DNA of 64,000 bases, from positions 307,899 through 371,898 of the forward strand of contig JAQGBZ010000028.1 in assembly GCA_034687125.1 (NCBI GenBank), written 5' to 3'. Source of the DNA: Neelides folsomi. Lineage: Eukaryota > Arthropoda > Collembola > Neelipleona > Neelidae. Position 1 is the first letter of the stretch. Each line of letters starts with the position of its first letter. The notes under the pieces were generated by a model. It made no database searches, was not told the origin of the DNA, and saw only the letters and a list, made by a program, of their open reading frames with translations. Below, piece by piece: positions 1 through 15,000 of this stretch. A program made the position numbers and the translations under genes.

Positions 1-3000
1 AACGACAGGACTTGAGCGTGAAGGGAGGTTGGCACAGTGTGGCTGAAGTTCCCGCAAACACCTACACTTTCAAAGTGGAGGATTTGACCCACAAGAAAGA
101 ATACAAGTTCAGAGTGAAAGCCGTCAACAAATTGGGCGAGTCTGAGCCGGCCAATTACCCCAAGACGGTGTTGGCCAAAGATCCATGGGATGAACCTGGT
201 AAACCTGGCGGAGTTGAGGTCGTGGATTGGGACGCTGACCACATTGATCTCAAGTGGTTAAAGCCGGAGAACGATGGCGGGGCTCCGATTACGGGTTACA
301 TCATCGAATACAAGGAGAAGTTTGGAAAGGAATGGGCCCCTGCGAAAGAAGTCGGTCCAGATGCTCTCAATGCCACGGTGGATGGGCTCAAAGAAGGAAC
401 TCAATACGAGTTCAGGATCAGGGCTGTGAACAAAGCTGGGCCGGGAGAACCTTCCGAAGCCACGAAGCCGGTGATTGCCAAGGCCCGATTTGTGAAGCCT
501 TACATTATTGGAGATGGACTTAAGGGCATCATTGTCAAGAAAGGTCAAATCATTAAGTATGACATTAAATATGGGGGTGAGCCGGAGCCAGAAGTTATTT
601 GGACCAACGATGGGAAGGAAATTAAATCCCAAGGAGACCGAGTCACATTAGAGCAATATGAGAGGAATACGGTCTTAACAGTGAGGAAAGCTGTGAGGTC
701 CGACTCGGGTAAATACAAATTGACTTTGAAGAATGGATCGGGAATGTGCGAGTCCTCGGCCGAAGTTGTGGTGCTTGACAAACCCACAAGACCAAAGGGA
801 CCTTTGAAGGCCGAAGAAGTAAGGGCCGATCATGTGACGCTCAAATGGCAGAAACCGGATGACAACGGAGGATCCGACATCACTGGCTACATCATTGAAA
901 AGATGGACATGGAAACAGGACGTTGGGTTCCGGCTGGAGAGGTAATAATATTAATTCCTAATTAGGTTCAACTGATAATTCCCAATCTACTTTCCCCACA
1001 TTAAATAATATTTATTCAAACTTTATTTTTTAATTCAGGTTGGTCCCAACTGCGAGACATTCAAAGTAGAAGGATTGACCGCGAAGAAGAAGTACAAGTT
1101 CCGCGTGAAGGCTGTGAATAAAGAAGGTGAATCCGAAGCATTGGAAACTGAAGAGCCCATCACTGCCAAGAACCCATATGACGAACCTGGAGCACCAGGC
1201 AAACCTGATATTGTTGATTATGATAATAAAAGTGTTACTTTGAATTGGAAACGACCTGATGAAGACGGAGGACGTCCGATTGAACATTACATCATTGAGA
1301 TGAAAGACAAATTCTCTGCAGATTGGACCGAAGCGCTCGTGACGAAGGACAATGAGTGCAAAGGAGTTGTGGAAGGATTGAAAGAAAATCAAGTTTATCA
1401 GTTCAGAGTAAAAGCGGTGAACAAGGCCGGGGCATCGTTGCCTTCTGAACCCACTGCTAACCACGTTTGCAAACACCGATTTATGAAGCCAAGGATTGAC
1501 CGGAACACTTTCAAGTCAATCACCATTAAAGCAGGCAGAACTCACAAATGGTCCGTGGATGTGAGCGGAGAACCCGCACCTGAATTGACTTGGTCGTGGC
1601 GGGACGAAGTTCCTCTAGGGAACTCAGAAAGGCTCAAGATAGAGAACCGAGACTATCACACCGACTTCGCTATCACAAATGCGAAGAGGGCCGACTCAGG
1701 GAAATATACGCTTAAAGCTCAAAACTCTTCAGGCATCGACACGGAAACCGTGGAATTTGTCGTGTTGGGGAAACCGGGGATGCCGAAAGGGCCGTTGAAG
1801 GTCAGCGACGTTCACAAAGAAGGTTGCAAGCTCACATGGGAAAAGCCCGAAGACGACGGCGGGCTCCCCATCAAGGAATACGAAGTGGAGAAAATGGACA
1901 TGGCCACCAAGCGGTGGGTCAGGGTGGGAAAAGTTCCCGGAGCACGTGCTCCACCGGAATTCGAGGTCACTGGACTTGTGCCGGGTCAAGAATATCAATT
2001 CAGAGTTGTCGCTGTGAATGACGAAGGAGATTCTGAGCCATTGGTGACCAATCTCCCGATCACGGCAAAGAATCCCTTTGATGAACCCGGGAAGCCTGGC
2101 TGCCCAGACATCACTGATTGGGACAATGTATCTGCAGATCTAAAATGGAAAGCTCCAACGTCCGACGGCGGAGCTCCCATTGAAAAATATATCATTGAGA
2201 AGAAGGACCGCTACAAGCCTGAATGGGAAAAATGCGGTGAAGTCCCGGGTGATACTACCACCGGGAAAGTTACGGATTTGAAAGAGCGTGGAGAATATCA
2301 ATTTAGGATCATTGCGGTGAACAAAGCCGGGCCTTCGCCTCCGTCCGACGCAACGAAACCACACATTGCGAAGCATCGGTCACTTAAGCCCCGCATTGAC
2401 CGGACCAATCTCAAACAGACAATTGTGAAGGTTGGAAAACCTTTGAAGTTCGACGTGAACGTCAAAGGTGAACCTGCCCCAACCGTCACGTGGTTGCTCA
2501 AAGACAAAGAAGTGTCTGAGACTGACATTGAAATCACCAATGTGGAATACAATACCAAGTTTGAGGTGAAAGAAGCACGAAGGCAAATGTCTGGTGTGTA
2601 CAAAATCCATGCCAAGAATGAACATGGCGAAGATTCGGCCGAAGTGGAAATTGTGGTGTTGGGAGCTCCAGGAAGACCCAAAGGACCACTCAAAGTATCA
2701 GACGTTACTAAAAACAGCGCCAAGGTGAAATGGGAAAAACCAGAGGATGATGGCGGGAAGCCGATCACTGCTTACGTGGTTGAGAAATTAGATCTCGCCA
2801 CAGGAAGATGGGTGCCAGCGGGACGCGTAGGACCCGATGAAACTTCCTTTGACGTTGGTGGACTTCAAGAAGGCCATCAATACCAATTCAGAGTAAAGGC
2901 CGTGAACGAAGAGGGCGAGTCAGAGCCATTGGAAACTGACAAAGCCACAACTGCCAAGAATCCTTTCGACATCCCAGGAGTTCCTTCTCCACCTGAACCC

Positions 3001-6000
3001 GAAGACTGGGACGTTGACCGAATTGACCTCAAATGGACTCGACCCAAGTCGGACGGCGGTTCTCCAATTACTGGCTACATCATAGAGCGGAAATTGGACC
3101 GATTTGGGAGCGGATGGGAAGAAGTTTTAACCACCAGCGGCCCAGACTGCAAAGGACGCGTTACGGGGCTCACGGAAGGACAGCAATATCAATTCAGAGT
3201 GAAGGCCGTGAACAAAGCTGGACCTGGCGAACCCTCAGAGCCTTCCAAGCCCCACGTGGCCAAAGCTCGCTATCTCAAGCCTCAGATCAATCGGGAGAAA
3301 ATGGGCAAGGTGACAGTAAGGGCAGGACAGATTGTGAAGTTGGATGTGGACGTAAAAGGCGAACCTCCGCCGACGTACACTTGGCTCTTGGCCGGAAAGC
3401 CCATTGAGAGCTCCCCCAACTTCAAGATTGAAAATGAAGATTACGTCACTCGGGTCCAGATGAGAGAGACGAGTCGGAAGGAGAGTGGGAAATACACACT
3501 CGTGGCTGAGAACTCCTCAGGTCGAGACGAGGCCACGGTTGAGATTAACATTTTGGATAAACCCGGAAAGCCCGAAGGTCCGTTGGAAGCTACCGGAATT
3601 CACAAAGAAGGATGCAAATTGAAATGGAGGAAACCAAAGGACGATGGTGGTTTGCCCATAACCGCTTACGTGGTCGAGAAAATGGATTCCCAAACCGGCC
3701 GTTGGGTCCCGGTAGGCCGCGTGGATGGAGAAAAGACGGATATGGACGTGACAGGGTTGGAAGCTGGGCACAAGTACAACTTCAGAGTCAAAGCCCTGAA
3801 CGAAGAAGGCGAATCGGAATATTTAGAGGCGGACACCTCGATCGTTGCCAAGAATCCATTTGACGTCCCGGGAGTTCCGGGGCTCCCAGAAATTACCGAC
3901 TGGGATGAAAAGTCAGTGAAGCTCAAGTGGGATGCTCCGATTAAAGATGGAGGAGCACCAATCACAGGTTTTAACCCAAAAAATAACTTACCCTTCTTCA
4001 TTTCATCTAATGATTGTTAATTATAACATAATTAAATGGATGCTTTTAAAACTTCAATTGTTTGCATTAAATTTAATTGTCACTTAATGAGCTTAATCTT
4101 TTCCAGGCTACATCATTGAAATGATGGACAAATTCAGCGGTAACTTTGTGAAGGCTGCTGAGACGAGCGGACCATCTTGCACTGGAACTGTGACGAAGCT
4201 GGAAGAAGGGAACCGTTACGAATTCCGTGTTCGGGCTGTGAACAAAGCAGGACCCGGCGATCCATCAGAAGCTACTAAACCACATTTGTGCAAACCTCGG
4301 TTCCTCAAACCACGAATCGACCGAACCAACCTCGTTCCGACAATTGTAAAGGCCGGACAACAAGTAACTTTGGACGTGGATGTGCGCGGAGAGCCCCCGC
4401 CGACCGTCACATGGCACTTCAAGGGCGCTGATGTGGTCCAAGATGATTTCACCAAAGTGAACAATGTCGACTACAATACCAAGTTCCTCATGATGAGGGC
4501 AAAGAGAGCTCAGTCCGGAATGTACACAATCAAAGCTGTCAATTCCCAAGGATCCGATGAGGCTGAAATTGAAATCACCGTTTTGGGGAAGCCTGGAAGA
4601 CCCAACGGACCTTTGGATATTTCAAACATCACCAAGAATGGCTGTCTCCTCAAATGGCAGAAGCCGGATGACGATGGTGGTTGTCCAATTGAATGTTATG
4701 AAATTGAGAAAATGGATCCTTTGACAGGTCAATGGATCCCTTGTGGACGTTCTGAGGTAAAATTAATAAATGTATTTTGCATAAATAATTAATTGTAATG
4801 AAGTAATGATATTATACCCATTGAATAGTATTCTAATATAGTTACATGGTAGATAAATATAATTTAATTCCAGATAAATATTATGTAAAATTATTTTTTA
4901 GAATCCCGAATTCAATGTGACTGGCCTTCAAGAGGGCAAACCTTACAAGTTCCGAGTTCGCGCTGTGAACAAAGAAGGCGGTTCAGAAGAACTCGAAGCC
5001 GACAAGTCAATTATTGCCAAGAATCCCTTTGACGAGCCAGGGAAACCCGGAAGACCCAACGCTACCAATTGGGACAAAGACTTTGTTGATTTGGAATGGA
5101 AAGCTCCTTCTTCTGACGGCGGAGCTCCAATTGAGAAATATATTATTCAGATGAGAGACAAAGACACACGAAATTGGGTAGATGCTGCGACTGTACCAGG
5201 AGGGAAAACCAACGGAAAGGTAACGGCAGTCCAAGAAGGACATGAATACGAATTCCGAGTTGTTGCTGTGAACAAAGCTGGACCATCCGAACCCTCAGAT
5301 GCATCCAAGTCGGTAATTGCCAAACCTCGATTCTTAGCTCCATACATTGATCGGAAGAATCTTGGGAAGAAGAAGATCCGCTCAGGGGAGACTTTGAGGA
5401 TTGAGGCTGATGTTCGGGGAGAACCGGCCCCCAAAGTGACATGGATTTTGAAGGGAGAAGCTCTGAAGAACGAGCGAGTGAAAGTGGAGAACGAACCCAA
5501 CAAAACAAACTTTACCTTGACAAAGGCAAAACGAGGAGACAGCGGGCTTTACACCGTCACAGCTGTCAACGATTCTGGAAAAGACTCTGTTGATTTGGAA
5601 CTTGTGGTGGTTGGGAAACCAAGCAAACCCAAAGGTCCTTTGGATGTTTCTGATGTTCGCGGCGACGGGTGTCAACTCAAATGGGAGAAACCGGAAGACG
5701 ACGGCGGTGAGCCGATTGAGTCCTACGTTGTGGAACGAATGGACGTTGCTTCTGGACGTTGGGTTCCGGTCGGGTCGACCAAAATCCCCGAAATGGACGT
5801 CACAGGGCTAAACGAAGGGAAAGAATATTTGTTCAGAGTGAAGGCTGTCAATGCGGAAGGAGAGTCAGAACCACTCGAGACGGACCTTCCAACATTGGCC
5901 AAAAACCCATTCGAAGAACCAGACAAACCTGGGAAACCCGTTGCCAAAGACTGGGACAAACATCATGTGGATCTCAAATGGGCTCCTCCAGCTTCGGACG

Positions 6001-9000
6001 GCGGAGCTCAAATCACGGGTTACATCATTGAGAAAAAGGATGAGTTCAGCACAAAGTGGCAAAAGGCCACAGAGGTCATTGGGGACAAATGCGAGGCTCG
6101 AGTCTCTGACCTCATTGAAGGGATGAAATATCAATTTAGAGTGAAAGCAACGAACAAAGCTGGGTCTTCGAAGCCTTCAGACGCTTCTGATTTGATCAAT
6201 GTGAAGTCTCGTCGTTGCCCGCCCAAAATCGACCGCTCGACCATGAAGGATATGACGGTGAAGGCTGGGCAGACTTTCAAATTGGATGTTCGGGTGAGCG
6301 GAGAACCGCCACCTGCCAAGGTTTGGACTCTTGGAGAGGCTGAAGTGAAAAGCGGAGTTGGAAATGTGACGATTGAGAAGGAAGATTATCGCGTAAAGCT
6401 GACTGTGGCCCAAGCTTCAAGGGCCCACTCTGGAAAATATACATTGATGGCCAGCAACCCAAGCGGAACAGATGAGGCCACTGTGGAAATCACTGTTTTG
6501 GACAAACCAAGCAAACCAATTGGACCTTTGGAAGTCAGCGACGTTCACAAGGAAGGATGTAATTTAAAATGGAAGCCGCCAGCCGACGACGGTGGCACTC
6601 CGATCGAATGTTATTCGGTGGAGAAACTCGACCCAGACACCGGACGATGGATTCCAATTGGACGGACGAAAGAACCCAAAATGGCTGTTTCCAATCTCCA
6701 ACCCGGAGAAGAATACAAATTCCGGGTTTGTGCTGTGAATGCAGAAGGAGAGTCAGAGCCGCTTGAGACGGATCACTCCATCATTGCCAAGAATCCATTT
6801 GATGAGCCAGGAGCTCCTGGAACTCCCGAAGCAACCGACTGGGACAAAGACAGGGTGGACTTGAAATGGGAAACTCCAGCCAATGACGGAGGTTCGCCGA
6901 TCACTGGTTACATTATTGAGAAAAAGGAACCCGGCGGAAAATGGGTCAAAGCTGCAGAGGTAAGTTAAATTTATAGAAACAAAATAATATTTATTTTTAT
7001 CAAAATTAAGTTAAAAACCAATTAGTTTCAATTCTCTAGATGTAGATTGATTTAATTATAATTAAATTTGATTTGATTTTTGAATTAAGGTGAAAGGACC
7101 TGAGACCAAGGGCCGAGTGGATGGGCTCGATGAAGGTCAAACCTACGAGTTCCGAGTGAAAGCCGTGAATGCAGCGGGTCCTGGAGAACCGTCAAAGGCT
7201 AGCAAGCCGGTCGTGACGAAGCCAAGGAAGCTCGCCCCGAAGATTGACCGAAAGAATCTCCACAAAGTGAACGTTCGTGAGGGCGAGCCGTTCTTCTTTG
7301 ACGTTAAAATCGCCGGGGAGCCGCCGCCCTCCGTCTCTTGGACGATTTCCGGGAAAATGGTCCAGGAGAACAGCGAGAGGCGAATTGAAAACGTACCTTA
7401 CAACACCAAGTTTCACATGGATAACCCCAAGAGGGCCGACTCTGGAACTTACAAAATCACTGCGACCAATAAATGGGGAGAAGACCAAGCTGAAGTGGAA
7501 GTCACAGTTGTTTCCAAACCAGGGAAACCTGAAGGTCCACTTGAGGTAAAATTCAAAATCATAAAAATATCGCTAAATAATATTATCATATTTAAATACA
7601 GATTTTAAATAAAAAAAGATTTTAATTATTAATTGTTAATTGAGTAATTGGTTATATGATATTACTATATTGCAATAAATAATATATTGTAAGGAGTTAT
7701 TTACTCTTTAAGTATAGGTATAAAATTTTTACTTATGATTAAATTAGTGAAACCGATAGGTACGTATATTTTATGTTATCTATACATACATACATTTATT
7801 AATAAGAATTTTTCTTTATGTAGGTGAATGACATTAAGAAAGACGGATGTAAATTGAAATGGAAGAAACCCCGAGATGATGGAGGAGTTCCCATTGAAAA
7901 TTATGTGGTTGAGAAGTTTGATCCTGAGTCAGGCATTTGGATCCCCGTTGGGAAAAGCCGCGATCCGGAAATGGACGTTGGCGGTTTGGTTCCAGGACAT
8001 GAATATTCATTCAGAGTTAAGGCTGTGAATAAAGAGGGAGAGTCTTTGCCTTTGGACACTCTTGGTTCCATCATTGCCAAAGATCCATTCTCAGTCCCAG
8101 ACGCCCCAGGTGCTCCAGAACCCACTGATTGGTCACCCAACCACGTAGAGCTCAAATGGGCCGAACCGATTTCCGATGGCGGAGCTCCGATCGAGTCCTA
8201 CATTATTGAGAAAAAGGACAAATATTCGCCAATGTGGGAGAAAGCAGGAGAGTCGATCGGGAAGGAAGGGAAAGGAATTGTCAGAGGGCTTGTGGAAGGC
8301 CAACAATACACATTTAGGATTGTGGCAGTGAACAAAGCAGGAAATTCTGAACCTTCAGAAGCTTCCAAACCCATCATTGCCAAGGCACGATTCCTCGCTC
8401 CGAAGATTGACCGAAGAAATCTGCGTGACATGACCTTGACTGCAGGTTCAACGCTTAAATTTGATGTGGACGTGAGCGGCGAACCTCCACCGAATATCAT
8501 TTGGACTGTGGATGGAAATCCATTGCGTCCCACGAAAATCGTCAATATTGACACGAGCGATTACAATACAAAATTGGCCATTCGACCAGTCAAACGTCTT
8601 GACTCTGGAGTTTACACAATCACAGCTACAAACTCTTCTGGGAAAGATTCGGTGACAGTGAACATTACCGTGACGGACAAACCCGGGAAACCCGAAGGTC
8701 CTTTGAACATTTCAGATGTGCACAAACACGGGTGCAAGCTGAAGTGGAAAAAACCTAAAGATGACGGCGGTTGCCCCATTGAGTATTACGAAGTTGAAAA
8801 GTTGGAACCCGAAACAGGAGTTTGGGTCCCAGCTGGGCGGTCCACCGAACCGCAAATGGACGTCACTGGTCTTGCCCCTGGCGCTGAATACAAATTCCGA
8901 GTAAAGGCCGTGAACAAAGAAGGAGAGTCCGAGCCTTTGACCGCTGACACGACCATTGTGGCCAAGAATCCATTCGATGAACCCGGAAAGCCAGGAAATC

Positions 9001-12000
9001 TTAAAGCCACTGATTGGGACAAAGACCACGTTGATTTGAAATGGACACCACCGGCTACTGACGGCGGCAGCCCCATCACTGCTTACATTGTTGAGAAGAA
9101 AGACAAATACGGAGTTTGGGAAAAGGCAGCGGAAGTTCCCGGCAACGCCACGACTGCAACCGTTGGAGATCTTATTGAAGGTCAACCATACGAGTTCAGA
9201 GTGCGAGCTGTGAATGAGGCCGGACCAGGCGAAGAATCTGATTCAGTCGGCCCAATCATTGCCAAGCCACGAAATTTGGCTCCCAAGATCGATAGGACCA
9301 ATTTAATCCAAATTAAAATCAAAGCCGGGACCAATTTCGGGTGGAACAACGTGAAGGTGACCGGAGAACCGCCACCGGAAATGAAATGGACTTTGAGATC
9401 AAAGGAAGTGAAGGGATCCGACAGAGTGAAAGTTGCATTCGAAGAATACGCTACCAAATTGAACGTCCGCATGGCCACGAGGGCAGACAGCGGAACTTAC
9501 ACTCTCACTGCTTCTAATGTCAATGGAACTGACATTGCCGATGTTGAAGTCATCGTTTTGGACAAACCTGGGCCTCCAAATGGCCCTCTCAAGGTCTCGG
9601 ATGTTACGGCTGAAAGTGCAACTTTGAGTTGGAATCCCCCAAGTGACGACGGCGGCCAACCCATTGACAATTACGTTGTAGAAAAAATGGATGAAGCCAC
9701 TGGCCGTTGGGTCCCAGCGGGAGAAACAGACGGACCTGCCACAACCCTCAATGTCGAAGGGCTCGTTCCCGGGCATAAATACAAATTCCGAGTGAGGGCA
9801 GTGAACAAGCAAGGAAAATCAGAACCGTTGACCACTGGAACAGCCATCGAAGCCAAGAACCCCTACGATGCTCCGGGAAGCCCCAAATCCCCCGAAGTCT
9901 CCGATTACGACTCGGATTGGGCAGAGTTGAAGTGGGGAAAGCCGGACAGCGACGGCGGAAGTCCAATCACGGGATACATCATTGAGAAGAAGGACAAGTT
10001 CAATCCTAATTGGGAGAAATGTGCGGAAGTGGAGGGAGACGTGACAGTGGGGAAAGTGCCGGATCTCCTTGAAGGGAACAAGTACGAGTTCCGAGTGAGG
10101 GCCGTGAACAAAGCAGGGCCGGGAGAACCCAGCGAACCTACCAAAACCCACACTGCCCGTCCCAAGAATATGCCACCCAAAATTGACAGAAATGCCCTTT
10201 CGAACATTAAAATTCGAGCTGGGCAAAACTTTGAGTTTGATGTTCCGGTGGCCGGAGAACCACCACCGAGCAAAGAATGGACTTTGGGATCCTCACCTGT
10301 CATTCCTGAAGAAAGGATCAAATTGACCAATGAGGATTACGCAACCAAATTGAAGGTCGTAAATGCGAAACGATCCGATTCCGGGGTTTACACTCTCACG
10401 GCTAAGAATAAGAATGGCACAGATTCTGCAACGGTAAATATTAACATAATTATTATATTATGTTATAAATTTATTTGTAATTATTTGAATTTAGTTAAGA
10501 TTTAACTAAAATAATATTAAAATGCTGTAGGTGACGGTGACCGTTCTTGATGTTCCATCTCCACCACAAGGTCCATTGAATGCGAGCAACGTAACGAAGA
10601 GCAGCGCGACTTTGAGTTGGAAGCCACCGAAGGACGACGGCGGTTCGGAAATTACTTCCTACATTGTTGAGAAAATGGATCTTGAAAATATGCGTTGGGT
10701 GCCAGCTGGGGAATCCTCGGGGCCGACCCTTCGTGTCGACCATCTCATTGAAGACCACGAGTACAAGTTCAGAGTGAAAGCTGTGAACCGCCAAGGAGAA
10801 TCCGCTCCCTTGACCGGAACTTCCGCCATCACTGCCAAAGATCCATATGCCAAACCAGATAAACCAGGCGTTCCCGATGTGGTCGACTGGGACTCCGACC
10901 ACGTGGACCTCGAATGGTCTCCTCCAAAGAAAGACGGTGGAACTCCGATCGAAAAATACATCATCGAGAAAAGGCCCAAGTTTGGACAATGGGAGAAAGC
11001 GGCGGAGGTTGGTGGTAAGACGTTGAAAGCAACCGTGCCGAATTTGACCGAAGGACAAGAATATGAATTCCGAGTTATCGCTGTCAACAAAGCTGGTCCT
11101 GGAGAGCCTTCAGATGCATCAAAGTCTGTTGTGGCCAAGCCGAGGTTCATGGGACCAAGACTGGATCGAGCCTTCCTGGAAGATCTGGTTGTAAGGGCCG
11201 GGCAGAAAATCGCTTATGCTGTTCCCATCTCTGGGTCCCCATTGCCCAAAGCCACTTGGACCATGGACGGGGAAGGAGTTGAGAAGAAAGTTGGAGCAAG
11301 GGTGGATATGAAATCTACAGATGCAATCACGACACTTGAAATTCTCCATGCCGTGAGAGGAGATTCAGCCAGGTTTACACTCACGCTCGAAAACGACCTT
11401 GGGTCGGTGTCTGGCTCAGCAATGGTAACTGTCATTGACCGCCCTGGCACACCTGTCGGTCCTTTGGACGTTTCGGATGTGAACAAGGAGGGATGTCGTC
11501 TTGCATGGCAACCACCGAAGGACGACGGCGGGTCGCCAATAACTCATTACTTGATTGAGAAAATGGATGTGTCGAGAGGCACTTGGTCCGAGGCGGGAAT
11601 GTCAAACACCACCACGGCCGATGTGACTAAATTGGTCCACAAGAAGGAATATTTGTTCCGCGTGAGGGCCGTGAACACCATTGGGGAGAGCGAAGCTTTG
11701 GAGAGCAAAAAGGGAATCATTGCCAAGAATCCATTCGACGAGCCCGATGCTCCCGGAAGACCCAACATTGTCGATTGGGACTCAACTCGGGTGGAGTTGG
11801 ATTGGAAGCCGCCCAAGAACGACGGCGGAACTCCCATCACCGGCTACATCATTCAAAAGAAGGAGAAGGGAAATCCATTTTGGATGAATGCCGCTCAAAC
11901 TTCTGCTGGTCAAACACATGTAAACGAAATTTTATTATTTGTTTAATTAACATAAATTACATATTTAAAGTAGCCCATTTTAAAGTTTTATTTAATCCTG

Positions 12001-15000
12001 ATTATGATTCAAGGTGACTGTGGAAGATTTGATGGATGGGCAAGAATATGAATTCAGAATTATTGCTGTCAACGCAGCCGGACAAAGTGAACCATCCGAA
12101 CCATCGGATACGGTCCTTTGCCGCCCACGTCGCCTCGCCCCGAAGATCACGAGCCCAATGAACGACATTCGAATCCGAGCAGGACAGATTTTCCACACCG
12201 ACATCAATTACATTGGAGAGCCCGCTCCGGACGTTACCTGGACATTGAAGGGGAAGGAGCTGAAGACGGACGAGAGGAGCACCGTTACGGCCATTGCCAA
12301 CCACACCATTGTCCACACTGTCAATGCTCGCCGATCCGACTCGGGCGAATACACTTTGAGAGTCAAGAACGAACATGGAGCTGACGAGGGCTCGTTCCTT
12401 CTGGTTGTCTTGGACAGACCGGGACCACCGGAAGGTCCTTTGGCTTACGAAGAAGTCACGGCCCAAAGTGTGACTTTGAGTTGGAAGAAACCGAAGGACG
12501 ACGGTGGAAGCGAAATCACTGGTTATTTCATTGAGAAGAGAGATTTAAGCCATGGAGGCGGATGGGTCCCCGCTGTCAACTTCGTCGATCCACGAAACAC
12601 GCATTCTGTTGTGCCAAGATTGACTGAAGGCACCAAATACGAATTCAGAGTTTCGGCTGAGAATCTTCAAGGGCGTTCAGATCCACTTGCCACAGAAAAA
12701 CCAATTATTGCCAAGAACCAATATGGTAAGATTTATTTATTATCACAACAATAAATACGTAGGTATTATAAAAAGTTTTTAAATATAGATTATATTTAAA
12801 AATTGTAATAAACAAGTGTTTAATTTGTATTTACTGGAATATTTATTCAATTTTAGACGTTCCGGGCCGACCTGGTCGACCAGAGCCAATTGACGCAGAC
12901 AAAGATCACATCAAGATGAAATGGAGTCCGCCAATCAGCAACGGCGGTTCTCCAATCATTGGCTACGAAGTTGAGAGACGTGACATGAAGAACCCTCGAT
13001 GGGTGAAAGTGTCCAGAGAACCTGTGAGGAACAACGAGTTCAACGATGACAAAGTCGTGGAAGGTCACCAATACGAATATCGAGTTAGTGCTGTAAATGC
13101 TGCTGGAGCTGGAAAACCCTCAGATGCTTCAAAACCCATCGCAGCCAAACCAATGCGAGAACCACCAAAGCTCCATTTGGACGGCCTAATAGGGAAAAGG
13201 ATCAAAGTCCGGGCAGGGGAACCAATCAATGTGGAAATTCCCCTCTCTGGTGCTCCAACACCAACTATCACATGGCAGAAGGACGGCAAGACGCTGCCGA
13301 CAAGCACAAGAGTTTCCCAAGAAACGGATTCCTCAAGGACCAAATTGCACATTTCCACTTCTGTTCGCCACGATTCTGGGAAATATACAATCACAGCCTC
13401 AAACGACTTCGGATCAGAAAGTGCAGACATTGAGGTGATCGTCGTTGACAAGCCCGGGCCGCCCAAAGGTCCTCTTTCTCCTGATAAGATCACTGGTGAT
13501 TCCGTTTCACTTTCATGGAAGCCTCCAGAGGATGATGGCGGAGCAGAGATCAACGGCTACGTCATTGAGAAGTGCGAAGTGGGGAAGAACGAATGGAAGG
13601 AAGTTACAGGATTTTGCCCCAAACCTGAATTCACCGTCAAAGGTCTTGAAGAGGGAAAACGATACATTTTCAGAGTCAAGGCCGAGAATTTGTACGGATT
13701 GTCGGAGCCTTTGGAAGGAAAGCCAGTTTTGGCTAAAAGTCCATTTGACCCTCCGGAAGCTCCTGCACCTCCAGATATTCTTTCATATTCCCCTACAAGC
13801 GCCAGCTTGACTTGGAAACCTCCGGCTTCGCCCGGCGGCCGCCCGGTCACTGGCTACTTCATCGAAAAACGAGATAGAAGTGGAGATTGGGTGAGAGTTA
13901 ACCAATACCCGACACCCAATACGAGCATGACCGTCCAAGGACTTCATGAAGGAATGAAGTATGACTTTAGAGTTATTGCAGTCAACGAGGCTGGACCAGG
14001 GAAACCTTCCAAGCCTTCGATTCAAATTATTGCTGGAATTCAAAAGTTCGTGCCAGAAGCCCCAGAACCTCCGCGTCCCGACCGTGTCACGCGAGACAGC
14101 GTGACATTGAGTTGGAAACCACCAGCATCCGACGGCGGAGCTCGTATCCGCGGATACATCATTGAGAAGAAAGGAAAAGGTGAGAAGGATTGGACAGAAG
14201 CGAACGATTATCCGCACCCGACCACGTCCATGACCGTTGGAGGATTGAAAGAGGGAGAGGAATATACATTCAGAGTGATGGCAGTAAATGAAGTTGGTCG
14301 ATCCGCCCCTTCGAGACCTTCCCAGGCAGTTGTGGTTGAGGAACAACCAAACAAGCCGAAATTGGACTTGGGAGCCGTGAGGGATGTGACTGTAAGAGCT
14401 GGAGAAGATTTCTCAATCACAGTGCCCTTCATTGCGTTCCCCAAACCCACGGCCTCTTGGTTCGCCAACGATGTCATCATGGAGGAAGGCGGACGGGTTT
14501 TCATTCAAACGGCCGACGACTATGCCTCCATTGTGGTCAAAGACTCAAAGAGATCCGACACGGGTCATTACAAATTGCATGTCAAGAATCCTTCCGGTTT
14601 CGACACTGCTACTTTGAACGTCCGGGTGCTCGACCGTCCTTCACCGCCAGAGAACTTGCGAGCCGAGGAATTTGCCGGCGAAGCTCTGACTCTCGTTTGG
14701 CAACCGCCCAAAGACAATGGAGGAGCCGATATCACCAATTACACCGTGGAAAGGAAAGAACCAAAATCCTCCACTTGGTCGAAGGTCTCTTCCTACGTCA
14801 CTTCAACCTACTGCCGCGTGAGAAACTTAACAGTGGGGAAGGATTACGATTTCCGGGTCGTGGCTGAGAATCAATATGGAACTTCGGATCCGGCCACTAT
14901 GTCAGAACCGGTCAAAGCTCGACATCCATTTGATCCCCCTGGACCTCCAGGAACTCCGCGGTCCATTGAAACCACTGAAGATTCCATTACTTTGTCATGG

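Noticed and set aside
10495-11058. Long minus-strand open frame (187 codons) opposite twitchin
   Set aside because: It is the antisense of Fn3/Ig exons; many such frames occur across the whole repeat array and reflect codon bias, not genes.
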